From contig NZ_CP048029.1 in NCBI RefSeq assembly GCF_011290485.1, positions 1,932,501 to 1,996,500 of the forward strand: DNA of 64,000 bases, given 5' to 3'. The DNA is from Caldichromatium japonicum (GTDB lineage: Bacteria > Pseudomonadota > Gammaproteobacteria > Chromatiales > Chromatiaceae). The notes beneath the pieces were generated by a model. It was not told the origin of the DNA, searched no databases, and saw only the letters and a list, made by a program, of their open reading frames with translations. This document shows, piece by piece, positions 1 through 8,620 of the stretch. Numbering within the stretch: the first letter of the stretch is position 1; each line of letters begins with the position of its first letter. The position numbers were made by a program, and so were the translations under genes.

Positions 1-244
1 AATCGGACATGGGCTCATCTAGCAGCAGACGCCTCTCAGCGCCCTTTCCCCCTCAGGGTCCATGCGGTATTAGCCCAAGTTTCCCCAGGTTGTCCCCCAC
101 TGCTAGGCAGATTCCCATGCATTACTCACCCGTCCGCCACTCGCCACCCAGAGAGCTCATCACTCCCCCGTGCTGCCGTCCGACTTGCATGTGTTAAGCG
201 TGCCGCCAGCGTTCAATCTGAGCCAGGATCAAACTCTTCTTTTC
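1..244 (-). rRNA. rrs: 16S ribosomal RNA, 5' part (continues beyond window start)
   Basis: Read on the minus strand, this is the start of a bacterial 16S gene. The universal primer-8F region (AGAGTTTGATCCTGGCTCAG) lies near 218-237 and is followed by the conserved 'ATTGAACGCTGGCGGC' and 'AACACATGCAAGTCG' helices. The 5' end near 244 was set by aligning the spacing to the E. coli 16S start and may be off by a few bases. Only about 244 nt are inside the window. A promoter and a boxA-like antiterminator lie upstream, so this is the head of an rRNA operon transcribed leftwards. Confidence 0.97.
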
Positions 245-361
245 AACTCTCACCTTCACAGTCAATACCTCTCCCCACCATCACCACCGCACCTACTCAG
301 CACAGCAGTCATAGCAGGCCAGCATCAACACGACCAACCCCCACACCAAGCATCTCACCCC

Positions 362-378
362 AACTTCTTAAAGATCTC
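362..378 (-). promoter_or_regulatory. boxA-like antitermination signal in rRNA leader
   Basis: The minus strand reads GGAGATCTTTAAGAAGTTG, close to the Nus-factor boxA core (GCTCTTTAAAA type), placed in the leader between the rRNA promoter and the 16S 5' end. That position and the CTTTAA core are what is expected of an rrn antitermination site. boxB was not identified with confidence. Confidence 0.5.
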
Positions 379-438
379 CAACACCCCACCGCACCACCTC
401 AGCCCTAAAAAACCTCAGCAGCACCGCAGAGAACGCGC

Positions 439-466
439 ATTCTAGCTACCCAAAAAAATATGTCAA
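439..466 (-). promoter_or_regulatory. rRNA operon promoter (sigma-70 type)
   Basis: On the minus strand a perfect -35 TTGACA (461-466) is separated by 16 bp from a -10 TAGAAT (439-444). An A-rich stretch (GAAAAAAG, about 474-482) just upstream of the -35 could act as an UP element. The implied start near 432 gives a leader of roughly 190 nt before 16S. A near-consensus -35, a 16-bp spacer and an A-rich upstream element are typical of rrn promoters. Confidence 0.75.
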
Positions 467-883
467 GAGGACAACCTGACTTTTTTCAAAACCAAAAAAA
501 GTGGGTCTAACGATCCAGGAGACGATGCAACAGGTAGCCTTGCTCGGCTCACCCACTGGCTGGATGCGCCAAATCTCGAAGGTGCGCTCGGCCCTGAACC
601 AAGCCCGGTTCGAGCTCTGGGTCCCGCTGACGCAACAGGGCGCTAGAGGTCGGCCTGGAGTTCTCCAAGAGCCAGCGGCAGATCGTGGGGTGAAAGGTGG
701 ACCAAACGGATCTTAAGGGTATCTGCAGAATCGATCTGCCTGCTTTCCGCTTCGCCCTCGGTAGCATCTCGTTGAACGCAGCGCTGCCCACCTACCCCCC
801 TCTGCGCCGCAAAGGGCGCATCCTGCACGGGAAATGCAGTGACAGGGATCGCTCCGCCTGGACAGTCCCAGGTTTGCCGCCCC
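467..883. other. intergenic stretch without a supported gene
   Basis: This stretch separates the rRNA promoter from the dapB stop codon. Reading frames on both strands are short, mutually overlapping and without recognisable motifs. No RNA gene or strong terminator was seen. Confidence 0.5.
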
Positions 884-1741
<858 letters not shown>

Positions 1742-1806
1742 CTAAACAGTTCTTGGATGAATCTGGATAGAGATAACATAGTTTATTCCCCTTTGATTAA
1801 GAATAT

Positions 1807-1838
1807 AAGCATACGCAGGCCCGATCTGCGTATGCTTT
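1807..1838. terminator. strong hairpin, possible bidirectional terminator
   Basis: An 11-bp perfect inverted repeat (AGCATACGCAG / CTGCGTATGCT) with a 7-nt loop is followed by TTTATTTA on the plus strand and TTATATTC on the minus strand. It sits between dapB and the recombinase relic. It could terminate transcription, or mark the end of a lost mobile element. Confidence 0.5.
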
Positions 1839-1860
1839 ATTTAGCGATGGTTGTCAATGA

Positions 1861-2250
1861 TCACAGCATCGTCACCCGATCCTTCGCGCCCTTGCCGTCA
1901 CGGATCAAAATCTCGTTGTGGCTGAAATCACGGCAGATCCATCTCCAGCACCTCGCGGTAGAGAAACAGCAGCGCCGAAAGCGCCTGGTTCTGGGTGAAC
2001 GCCGCTACATGGCCATTCACAGCCAGATCGGGCAAAAACGCCTCGACATCCTGCGCCCCCCATCTCGCGCGGATGGCGCAGACCGTGGAAGCAGATGAAA
2101 CGTCTTATCCAGAAAACATATTGATCTTCTGCGCGGATGGAGTAATGTCTCGTCTGCAGCCGCGCGCACCTGGTCGAGCAGCTTCGGCGGCGGGGGCGAA
2201 TCTGGCGCGGTAGGAGATGTATTCGCCGAAGGGTAAGAGGTTGAACTCAT
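1861..2250 (-). pseudogene. decayed integron-integrase-like tyrosine recombinase
   Basis: Several minus-strand frames join into one recombinase. PPPKLLDQVRAA (near 2190) is followed by SIRAEDQYVFWIRRFICFHG and LRHPREMGG (about 2045-2130). AQDVEAFLPDLAVNGHVAAF then TQNQALSALLFLYREVLEMDLP runs to about 1943. After a deletion comes DFSHNEILIRDGKGAKDRVTML, ending at a stop at 1861. The order and wording match the N-terminal SAM-like domain of integron integrases (IntI type; XerC/D are more distant). At least two frameshifts are present. The segment with the first catalytic Arg is deleted and the C-terminal His-Arg-Tyr part is absent, so it cannot be active. Its direction, leftwards and away from the region with cassette-like features, is the usual integron geometry. 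Confidence 0.75.
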
Positions 2251-2334
2251 ACGATTCAGAATGTTATCTCGCTGATTGGCAGAGTAGACACCTTGCTGAT
2301 CGGGTTTATGCACCTTTTTCTGCGTTCACTAGAC

Positions 2335-2341
2335 GTTAGCC
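2335..2341 (+). other. possible attI/cassette boundary core site
   Basis: GTTAGCC lies between the N-terminus of the recombinase relic (minus strand) and the ATG of the GIY-YIG gene at 2369 (plus strand). It resembles the GTTRRRY core at which integron cassettes join attI, with one mismatch at the third R. Position and spacing fit an integron, but a 7-base site alone is weak evidence. Confidence 0.25.
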
Positions 2342-2368
2342 GCTATTTGGCCGCATCAGTCAAACGTC

Positions 2369-3418
2369 ATGAATCCCTACTACATTTATGCACTGAAAGA
2401 TCCGAGGTCTTCTCCGGCAAAGCTCTTCTACATCGGGAAAGGCTCAGGCAATCGCGCTTGGGATCACATTTTGCGCGTTGACGCGACGCGCAAGGGAAAA
2501 CGCATCGCTGAAATTCAAGAACAAGGATACGAAGTCGTGACGGCAGTGCTTGCCGATGAATTATTGATAAGAAACACATGCTTTTGAAATTGAGTGAGCT
2601 GTCCTGATGTCGTGGGCATGGAAAGACGAGACATGAGATTGCTGTCGTTTGCGGCGCGCGAAGGGGCTCAAGGACAAGGGGGGTGGGCGCAAGATGGGCG
2701 AGAAGCGGGCGCTCTTATGCGCCGGCGATCAAGACCTCCGAGATTCGCGTCACGCACCGTCGCGAAGGCCTGTCGGTGATCTCGACGCTGACCAACCGCG
2801 GCAAGGTGCGTCGGAAGGTGTTCGCGGGGGCGATGAACGCCGACATCCTGATCGACTTCATGAAGCGGCTCGTCAAGGACGCCAGGGGCAAGAAGATCTT
2901 CCTCATCCTCGACAACCTGCACGTGCATCACACCAAGCCAGTCAAGGCCTGGCTGGCTGCATGCGCCAATCAAATCGAGGCCTCCTCCCTCCCCCCCTAC
3001 AGCCCAGCACTGAACCCCAACGAGATGCTCAAGGTCACCATCACCGCGCAGGCGCCCTCCCGCACCAAGGGCGATCTGAAGAAGGCGACCGTCAGCCACC
3101 TGCGCCGCCTTCTCAATTCCCCCCAACGCATCATGCGCTACTTCCAGCATCCCAAGCTCCATGATGCCGCGTAATATTAAGTTCATTGGTTTCGGATCAA
3201 TAATCGCGGCGTTCGGCACTGAAGACACAGACGGGCTTCTCACAAACTCGGTAATGCCGTCTGGCGTCACACCAAAAACTCGGCGAAATCTAGCGGTTCC
3301 CGCTGGCGTTGTCGAAAAGGCGCACATTGGCTTGGAACTCCTAAAAGCCGCGGTTCTTGAGCTAGCCCAAGCTAACCCAGAAGGTATCACCAATTCCGAT
3401 GCGTCCAAGGCTCTGCCC
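2369..3418 (+). pseudogene. GIY-YIG endonuclease family protein, split by an IS630-type element
   Basis: The first part (2369-2563) encodes MNPYYIYALKDPRSSP, then LFYIGKGSGNRAW, the YIY...YIGKG core of a GIY-YIG nuclease fold resembling LEM-3-like bacterial proteins. The frame is broken by an IS630-type insertion at 2564-3200 flanked by TA. Removing the insert and one TA restores the frame exactly: ...LADELIAAFGTEDTDGLL..., and it runs on through NSVMPSGVTPK and NPEGITNSDASKAL. At 3419 the gene is cut again by the end of an IS3-type element and the true C-terminus is missing. It was therefore an intact gene before at least two insertions. The ATG at 2369 follows the putative attI core by 27 nt, so it may have been the first gene of a cassette array (inference). 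Confidence 0.8.
2564..3200 (+). mobile_element. IS630-type element, internally deleted copy 1
   Basis: The left end TTGATAAGAAAC and right end ...GGATCAA share a TTGAT/ATCAA terminal inverted repeat and are flanked by TA (2562-2563 and 3201-3202), the IS630/Tc1-mariner target duplication. The copy is 637 bp and shares both ends with copy 2 (845 bp). Its transposase remnant (plus strand, to about 3174) keeps the C-terminal catalytic half (IFLILDNLHVHHTKPVKAWL ... PPYSPALNPNEML) but lacks the N-terminal helix-turn-helix and the first catalytic Asp region. It cannot encode a working transposase and would need one in trans. Confidence 0.88.
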
Positions 3419-3481
3419 TGCCCGCAATTCTTTTGGACACGCAATTGGGGTAAATAGACGTGTGTGAAGAAGGAGCGGGAA

Positions 3482-3847
3482 ATGCTGAATGAGAGTGAAG
3501 GTGGTGGGGTTGCGCTGGGTGCGCTGGAAGGGGCGCGTAGCGCGGCGGGCGAGGTCAAGCGCTGGTCGTCGGGGCGGAAGAAACAAGTCGTGCTGCGCCT
3601 GCTGTGGGGCGAATTGGTGGATGCCCTGTTGCGTGAGCTGGCGGTGCCGATATACCGGCTGGAGGAGTGGCGCGACCGGGCGCTGGCGGGGATCGATGCA
3701 GGGCTCAAGGAAGGCGAGAACGATCCGGTTGAGAAACAACGCGATGATGCCAACTGGCGCATTGGCGAGTTGGTGATGCAAGTCGAGATCCTGCGCAAGG
3801 AAAGGCAGGCGAAGCGTCCTTGGGTCGGCAGGAGGTCGTTGCGATGA
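3482..3847 (+). CDS. IS3-type transposase OrfA-like protein
   Basis: The 121-aa product starts at the ATG at 3482, preceded by AAGGAGCGGG. It is a small basic protein with SSGRKKQVVLRLLWGE and a C-terminal coiled-coil-like segment (NWRIGELVMQVEILRKERQA). Its position at the left end of an IS3-type element, just ahead of an integrase-core orfB, identifies it as the accessory OrfA. In IS3 elements OrfA binds the ends and is fused to OrfB by frameshifting. Because orfB is broken here, no functional transposase can be made. Confidence 0.65.
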   Translation: MLNESEGGGVALGALEGARSAAGEVKRWSSGRKKQVVLRLLWGELVDALLRELAVPIYRLEEWRDRALAGIDAGLKEGENDPVEKQRDDANWRIGELVMQVEILRKERQAKRPWVGRRSLR

Positions 3848-3849
3848 GC

Positions 3850-4117
3850 CAGATGATCTCGCCGGGTACTGGAGTTCGCCCGCTCGACCCTTGACGCCCA
3901 GCAGTCCAGAGAGAGCGCCAAGGTGGTTCTGCTGCATCCGACGCGGCGCGGACCGAAGCCGAAGATTTCTGACGTCGACCTACTGGCCGCCATTCGAGCT
4001 GACCTAGAAGCTTCGCCGTTCGTCGGCGAAGGCCATCGCAAGGTCGGGGCGCGGCTGCGCATCCTTTCTGGCATCCGCGTGTCCAAGGATCGCGTCTGCC
4101 GCCTGATGCGCGAGAAC
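3850..4117 (+). pseudogene. IS3-type transposase OrfB, 5' fragment
   Basis: The frame reads LEFARSTLDAQQSRESAKVV, RRGPKPKISDVDLLAAIRAD, ASPFVGEGHRKVGARL, and SKDRVCRLMREN. This is the HTH_21-type N-terminal part of an IS3 integrase. It stops abruptly at 4117 where the IS1182-type copy begins. The sentence '...RLMREN' continues as 'GLLSPHRVPQGSP...' at 10479, more than 6 kb away, showing the same gene on both sides of the insert. Confidence 0.85.
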
Positions 4118-5795
4118 GAAACTGTCGAAAAACCGTTTTTCGCGGAGCGAAACCTGCCTGGGGCGGCTGGCGCGGCGGGGTGAGGGGGCATGCCAGGCGG
4201 TTGAGGCAGAGATTTGCTCTCGTTCTCGGCTAATTCAACGTCCCAAACACGCAGATTTTACCGATATTGTGCACCAGTGCGTACAATCTCCATTGTACAT
4301 CCACTTTGGCTTTCGAGCGCAGCGTGAATCGGTTCATGTGTTTGTGAACGCAAATGTTTGCAAAGACCGGCTCGACCATCGCTAAACGGCGGGCGTAAAT
4401 CTTCTTGCCCTGTGGACTGTCAATTTTGGCTTTCATCTCGTCGAGCAGATTGGGCGGCTGTGTGGTCGGAACGGAGAGATAGCGGCGGGAAGCGGAGGGC
4501 TTGCTCAGGCAGCGTTCGCGCAGCGGACAGGCGGCGCAGTCCTGGGGGCGGGCGTGGTAGACGTCGTAGATGCGATAGCGGTTGCGCTGGCTGCGGGCGT
4601 GCAGGGTCAGTTCCCGCCCCTGGGGACAGAGATACCGTTGTCGGTCGGGGTCGAACGTGAAATCCGTCAGCGAGAAGGGCGCTTCTTTCTGCTGTCCACC
4701 CTTGAAACGGTCTCGATCGGCGAAGCGCTCATCGCGTTTGCGGAACTGGATGTCGGGGATGTAGGCGTCCACTCCTTCAGTCTGGCAGAACGTCAGGCTC
4801 TCCACACTATGATAGTTGCTGTCTGCGGTCAGGGTCTTGCCCTGAAAGAAGGTCTCGTCCTTGCCAATCGCCTTGAGATTCTTTTTCGCACCCGTCAACA
4901 TTGGCTCGAGGTTGTCATGGTCCTGGGTGGCGAAGGCTTCGGCGGCGAGGATGATTTGATGTTTGGAATCAACCAGCGCCTGGGCGTTGTAGCCCTGCAC
5001 GACGCCGTGGGCGGTGGGCATCTTGACCGATTCGTTGTCCACCGCGTTGCTCTGGATTTCTTTGCCGTCGCTGCCGGTCTTGGGCTGTTCGCTCTGCAGG
5101 AACTGCTCCAACCGTTCGACTGCCCGCTGCAGGCGTCTCTCGCGCTGCTGCTGGCGTTCCAACTCGACCTCGGGCTGGGCGTCGGCCTGCCGATGCTCTG
5201 CCATCGCCTGCTGCAGTTTCTCCTGCAACTTATCGCGCTTGCGCTTGAGTTCGTCGAAGGTGCCGCTCCACTCTTTGGAGACGTTGGCGGAGAGTTTGAC
5301 CCCGTCCAGGCTGAAGTGCGAGCCGCCGAGCAGGTTCATCTCTTCGCACACCAGCAGGACGTCGCAGAAGAGGCTCTCGATTTCTGCCTGCATGGTTGAG
5401 ACGAAGTTGGCGATGGTGCTGTGGTCGGGGGAATACCCGCAGGCGAGCGCGATGAAGGTGACGTTTTCGACGCAGGCGCGCTCGATTTGTCGGGAACTGA
5501 GCAAGCCGCGGGCGTAAGCCAGCAAAATGACTTTGAGCAGGATTTTGGGATGAATGGCGGTTGCGCCTGTTTCGTCGTTGTTGTAGCGCTGGTCGAAGAC
5601 CGAAAGGTCCATGTGCTTTTCGACCACTTCGTGAATGGTGTGCTCCAGGCTGCCCGGGAGGATCTGGTTTTCGAGGGAGATGGGCAGCATAGTCATTTGG
5701 GCGTAGTTGCAGGGTTTGAATTTTGGCATGGGGTCACCTCTGCCAGAGTAAACCCCAATCGTTTAAGGTGGATTCGCCCCTTTTTCGACAGTTTC
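4118..5795 (-). mobile_element. IS1182-type insertion sequence, copy 1
   Basis: The ends form a perfect 15-bp inverted repeat (GAAACTGTCGAAAAA / TTTTTCGACAGTTTC). The copy is flanked by AAC on both sides and by AACGGTT on the right, the same as copy 2, suggesting a preferred target. One transposase gene fills it. It is almost identical to copy 2 and equal in length, so transposition was recent. Confidence 0.92.
4230..5729 (-). CDS. IS1182-family transposase, copy 1
   Basis: The 499-aa DDE transposase of the IS4-like RNase H fold catalyses cut-and-paste or copy-out movement of its own IS. It shows the N-terminal domain typical of the family (HPKILLKVILLAYARGLLSS...SPDHSTIANF, DUF772-like). 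The first Asp lies in HFSLDGVKLSANVSKEWSGT. A central coiled-coil insertion rich in Glu/Gln/Arg (about residues 165-225) follows. The second Asp is in LTADSNYHS and the C-terminal region contains CAACPLRERCLS. Full length with no break, so it is probably active. It differs from copy 2 at about seven residues, for example MQAEIES versus MQEEIES. Confidence 0.93.
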   Translation of the reverse strand: MPKFKPCNYAQMTMLPISLENQILPGSLEHTIHEVVEKHMDLSVFDQRYNNDETGATAIHPKILLKVILLAYARGLLSSRQIERACVENVTFIALACGYSPDHSTIANFVSTMQAEIESLFCDVLLVCEEMNLLGGSHFSLDGVKLSANVSKEWSGTFDELKRKRDKLQEKLQQAMAEHRQADAQPEVELERQQQRERRLQRAVERLEQFLQSEQPKTGSDGKEIQSNAVDNESVKMPTAHGVVQGYNAQALVDSKHQIILAAEAFATQDHDNLEPMLTGAKKNLKAIGKDETFFQGKTLTADSNYHSVESLTFCQTEGVDAYIPDIQFRKRDERFADRDRFKGGQQKEAPFSLTDFTFDPDRQRYLCPQGRELTLHARSQRNRYRIYDVYHARPQDCAACPLRERCLSKPSASRRYLSVPTTQPPNLLDEMKAKIDSPQGKKIYARRLAMVEPVFANICVHKHMNRFTLRSKAKVDVQWRLYALVHNIGKICVFGTLN

Positions 5796-5920
5796 AACGG
5801 TTGGCTTTACCTGCTGGCGGGCGGGCGTGGAGTCGGCTGAAGAGCAGGATTCTGTTCGAGTGTAGAAAAAGCCCAAAAACGGCGCAGAATCCCGCCAGTC
5901 AGGTGCAAGCGGTGTTGGGC
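5796..5920 (-). repeat. attC-like recombination site C (interrupted by IS at its 3' end)
   Basis: In cassette orientation (minus strand) it opens with GCCCAAC (5914-5920), a perfect RYYYAAC box. Complementary arms follow: CACCTGACTGGCGGG (about 5891-5906) and, near the other end, CCCGCCAGCAGGTAAAG (about 5805-5821). It closes with CCAACCGTT at 5796-5804, where the IS begins. The GTTRRRY box is thus cut by the IS. Joining it to the GTTGGGC at 8794-8800 regenerates a complete box. About 125 bp, within the size range of long attC sites. Confidence 0.55.
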
Positions 5921-6424
5921 GCATTCGAGGACTGGAGCAAGACACCCTGCCCGAAAGACGCCTTTCTCTCGGCTGGCAAAGAACCATCAACCCGCAACTC
6001 TGACGACATCATAGCAAATTTGCAGGCAAGATTCAACTACCGCTCGACCGCCTGCCACGCAAACCGACACAACCGACCTGCGCCGCCTCTCGCCACACAC
6101 ACGGACAGGCAAGTCGCTGTCGCCAACCCGAAGCCCGCCGCCTGCCACGCCAGACCTCACGCCCCAAACACCCGCCTGCTGACCCGCGCCTTTGCCAGCC
6201 CGGCGCGTTGACCGTTCATCCGCCAGCCCAGGCAGTTCACCCGTCCCTGCCTGCCGCCTTCACCATCCCATCGGCGGGCGTCACGGCTGGCAAACGGACA
6301 TCGCCCAGACACCCCGCGCCTATGCCCCTCACGGCAGGCAGTATCCCATTCGCAGGCGCACAGCGCGCACATCGCGGCAAAGCGGCTCAATTCACAAGGT
6401 TCAAAACTCCATTTCCCTTCCAGC
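5921..6424 (-). other. body of putative cassette C, no confident gene
   Basis: This GC-rich stretch lies between two attC-like sites. A minus-strand frame of 77 codons (6157-6390, Arg- and Gly-rich) has no recognised domain and may be chance. The strongest signal is a sigma-70 promoter at 6008-6036 pointing out of the cassette towards 5800. It may be a promoter-bearing or non-coding cassette (inference). Confidence 0.35.
6008..6036 (-). promoter_or_regulatory. sigma-70 promoter inside putative cassette C
   Basis: On the minus strand TTGAAT (6031-6036) and TATGAT (6008-6013) are separated by exactly 17 bp, each one or two bases from consensus. It points leftwards through attC-like site C into the IS1182-type copy. 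It could have driven the next cassette before the IS arrived. Confidence 0.5.
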
Positions 6425-6486
<62 letters not shown>

Positions 6487-6509
6487 GGCAATTTCTGATA
6501 AGCAAACTC

Positions 6510-7466
6510 TTATCTGACGGACAATCGCCACAAATCTTGGACCAAAAACGTTTGAAAGTCTTTGATCTGTTCTCGAAGTCTATCGTTGGCGAGCATTTCT
6601 GGGCGTGGGTCAACATAGTACACACCGTCTAACCTATTCAACGCCACGGTATACCCTAGAAAATGGTTGCTTTTGAAAGTTGAATTGATTCCAAAAATGC
6701 TATTGCCAGCTTTCGCTCTTTGAACATCGTGCAAAAAGACAGCAATAACAGGAACTTCTCTTCCCAGCAATTTGGTCAACAAATACTTGTCAAGAAAAAC
6801 CTTGTCAATTCGATCTTTGCTTGTAGTTTTTACAGAGCCAACGATTTCCGTTTCATGGATGAATCTGGTTTCGGCGGCAACAATAGCTTTGTTGCGAGAG
6901 AACACCAAATCTAGCTCGTAAGACATCTCATAACCTGTATAACCAGGTATTGGAATGCTTATGGTGCGAGGTTCGCATTCTAACCCCACTTCTTGGATGA
7001 TAAGCTTGACAAGAACTTCAAAAAGCTGTCCTACGCGCTTTCTTGACTGATTGGGATTCTCAAACGAATCCCCAATACTGCCAATAGATTGCTGCACTGT
7101 GTAAACGACTCTGTTTATCTCGGCAGTTTCGATATATCTTCTGGCACTTTCTTGGTCAAGTATCGCGTCCTGATGTCGCTTGAGATCGGCGAGAAATGAC
7201 ATAAATCGTTGAAAGGCGGTATTGAATTCGTTTTCTGACTCGATAAATAAATTCGTATTTAGAGGTCGAGTGATTCTATAACCGTAATCTTTGTCATACT
7301 GATAGAACATATAATTGTTATGCGTTGGAGAGATAATGCAGGTTGGCTGCATTTTCTGCATAAGCCCAAGGAAGGCTTTGCATAGCTGATAATAGTCTTG
7401 CAGCCTATTAAACGCGCTCGTGTCTCGAACACTGGTTTGTAAATCTACCAATGTGATTTCTTTCAT
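6510..7466 (-). CDS. type II restriction endonuclease
   Basis: A 318-aa protein whose ATG overlaps the methyltransferase stop by 4 bases (ATGA), so the two are translationally coupled. A PD-(D/E)XK-like core can be read as Asp186 (SYELDLVF), Glu199 (VAAETRF) and the S-V-Lys213 of GSVKTTSKDRIDKVF; the 'VKTT.KDR' wording recurs in type II enzymes. I do not recognise the recognition specificity. It should cut unmodified DNA at the site protected by its partner. The pair forms one cassette-like unit bounded by attC-like sites at 8498-8620 and 6425-6486. AT-rich codon use differs from the host, implying horizontal transfer. No inactivating lesion is visible. Confidence 0.78.
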   Translation of the reverse strand: MKEITLVDLQTSVRDTSAFNRLQDYYQLCKAFLGLMQKMQPTCIISPTHNNYMFYQYDKDYGYRITRPLNTNLFIESENEFNTAFQRFMSFLADLKRHQDAILDQESARRYIETAEINRVVYTVQQSIGSIGDSFENPNQSRKRVGQLFEVLVKLIIQEVGLECEPRTISIPIPGYTGYEMSYELDLVFSRNKAIVAAETRFIHETEIVGSVKTTSKDRIDKVFLDKYLLTKLLGREVPVIAVFLHDVQRAKAGNSIFGINSTFKSNHFLGYTVALNRLDGVYYVDPRPEMLANDRLREQIKDFQTFLVQDLWRLSVR

Positions 7467-8461
7467 CGAATAGATTTCCTTCTCTCGGCATTTTCAAAAT
7501 CATATTGAATCCACTTCTCTATTGGCCAATCTTCCACCAACTCAATACGCCTGACAGCCCATCGGCAATATTCTAGAGAAATATCACAACCTTTCCAATT
7601 GCGTCGAAGCTGTTCAGCAACAACAGCGGTAGTTCCAGAGCCAAGAAATGGGTCTACAATCAAATCTCCAACATTCGACGAGGCTAGGACCAACTTGCGC
7701 AAAAGTTCTTCTGGTTTCTGCGTTGGGTGAGGTGTTTTTTCGTGCATTCCATTACAAGTCGTAGGTATTTCGATAACGTCCCTGGGCTTGGCACCACGTG
7801 GGTGTGGTTGCCATATAGTATTTTTTCTTCCATTGCCTTTTCCATATTGACTGGTCTCAGCTTGTGGATGCTCAGGATACTTTAGGGTATGGTTGCCATA
7901 AGGAATGCGTACATCATCAATGTTGAAAGTAAAATTCTTGCTCTTTCTGAAGTGAAGAATGCTTTCATGGGAACGCCCCCAATCCGAACCAAGATTGGCT
8001 TTGTTCTTATAGTGCCAGATGAGCCAACGACATCCCTTGAAAAACCGAGAGGCTGGCAATTTTAAGTCGGCAATTATTTCAGAAAATCCACAAATATACA
8101 GAGTACCACTAGGCTTTAGTACTCTAGCTGCTTCCCGTATCCACAACAATGACCATTCGACATACTCTTCTTGAGATTCAAAGGTATCCCATTCCGCCTT
8201 CTTGATGTTATAGGGTGGGTCCGCAAAAATCATATCAACCGATTCGGTTTCCAGAGAGCGAAGCCAAGCGATAGCATCACCAACCCATATTTCTCCGTGA
8301 GGATGGGAATAGAACAACGTGGGCGTATTAGGGTCTATTTGAGATTCATTAATATCAAAAATAGTCCCCTTAAGCATTTGTTGTCCAAAAAAAGTTGGAA
8401 TCTCTTTATTTCGCGCGTATTCAGCAGATGGTTCTTTGATCTCAGAAAGAGAACTTTTCAT
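7463..8461 (-). CDS. site-specific DNA methyltransferase, beta class (probably N6-adenine)
   Basis: The 332-aa S-adenosylmethionine-dependent methylase protects the recognition site of the downstream nuclease. Motif IV DPPY (81-84, in DMIFADPPYNI) precedes motif I FLGSGTT (272-278, in VDPFLGSGTTAVVAEQL), the beta-class order. TPHPTQKPEELL just ahead of motif I is typical of the family. DPPY rather than SPPY favours adenine, but N4-cytosine is not excluded. A TATAAT box lies only 6 nt upstream of the ATG, so the message may be leaderless. The start sits 37 nt after the end of attC-like site A, as expected for the first gene of a cassette. Confidence 0.9.
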   Translation of the reverse strand: MKSSLSEIKEPSAEYARNKEIPTFFGQQMLKGTIFDINESQIDPNTPTLFYSHPHGEIWVGDAIAWLRSLETESVDMIFADPPYNIKKAEWDTFESQEEYVEWSLLWIREAARVLKPSGTLYICGFSEIIADLKLPASRFFKGCRWLIWHYKNKANLGSDWGRSHESILHFRKSKNFTFNIDDVRIPYGNHTLKYPEHPQAETSQYGKGNGRKNTIWQPHPRGAKPRDVIEIPTTCNGMHEKTPHPTQKPEELLRKLVLASSNVGDLIVDPFLGSGTTAVVAEQLRRNWKGCDISLEYCRWAVRRIELVEDWPIEKWIQYDFENAERRKSIR

Positions 8462-8467
8462 AGCCTA

Positions 8468-8473
8468 ATTATA
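8468..8473 (-). promoter_or_regulatory. -10 element close to the methyltransferase start
   Basis: A perfect TATAAT on the minus strand is followed six bases later by the ATG at 8461. The distance predicts transcription starting at or beside the start codon, a leaderless or near-leaderless mRNA. No good -35 was found (GCAATT at the right distance). Early methylase expression before the nuclease would suit R-M establishment. Confidence 0.4.
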
Positions 8474-8497
8474 CCCCGCATGATGCTTGGAATTGCC

Positions 8498-8620
8498 AGC
8501 CAACGGTTTGCGTTAGCCGCCGCCGTTTTGAATAAGGGATTGACCCAAAGAGATAAGCCAGCGACCAATGCGCGCACGCATACCTGCGCCAGAGGCGGTC
8601 GGCTGCACGTTTTGTTGGGC
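8498..8620 (-). repeat. attC-like recombination site A
   Basis: In cassette orientation it opens with GCCCAAC (8620-8614) and TGCAGCCGACCGCC. It closes with GGCGGCGGCTAACGCA and GTTGGCT (8504-8498). The inner arms pair over most of their length, with a short unpaired GTT. The closing box has one mismatch to GTTRRRY. About 123 bp long. The 14 bases GTTGGCTGGCAATT at the methylase side recur, in the opposite orientation, beside site B at 6480-6493. The stop codon of the preceding small ORF lies inside it, common for cassette genes. Confidence 0.5.

Noticed and set aside
467..883. Possible gene between the rRNA promoter and dapB
   Set aside because: Overlapping short frames on both strands lack ribosome sites and conserved motifs.
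1807..1838. Hairpin considered as an attC site
   Set aside because: A perfect palindrome with no RYYYAAC/GTTRRRY boxes or unpaired bases; better explained as a terminator.
2668..4191. 507-codon minus-strand frame
   Set aside because: It runs across the ends of three different mobile elements, so it cannot be one gene; it is antisense to transposase frames.
5763..5990. 75-codon minus-strand frame starting just after the cassette C promoter
   Set aside because: It passes through the attC-like palindrome into the IS end, and its composition is not protein-like.
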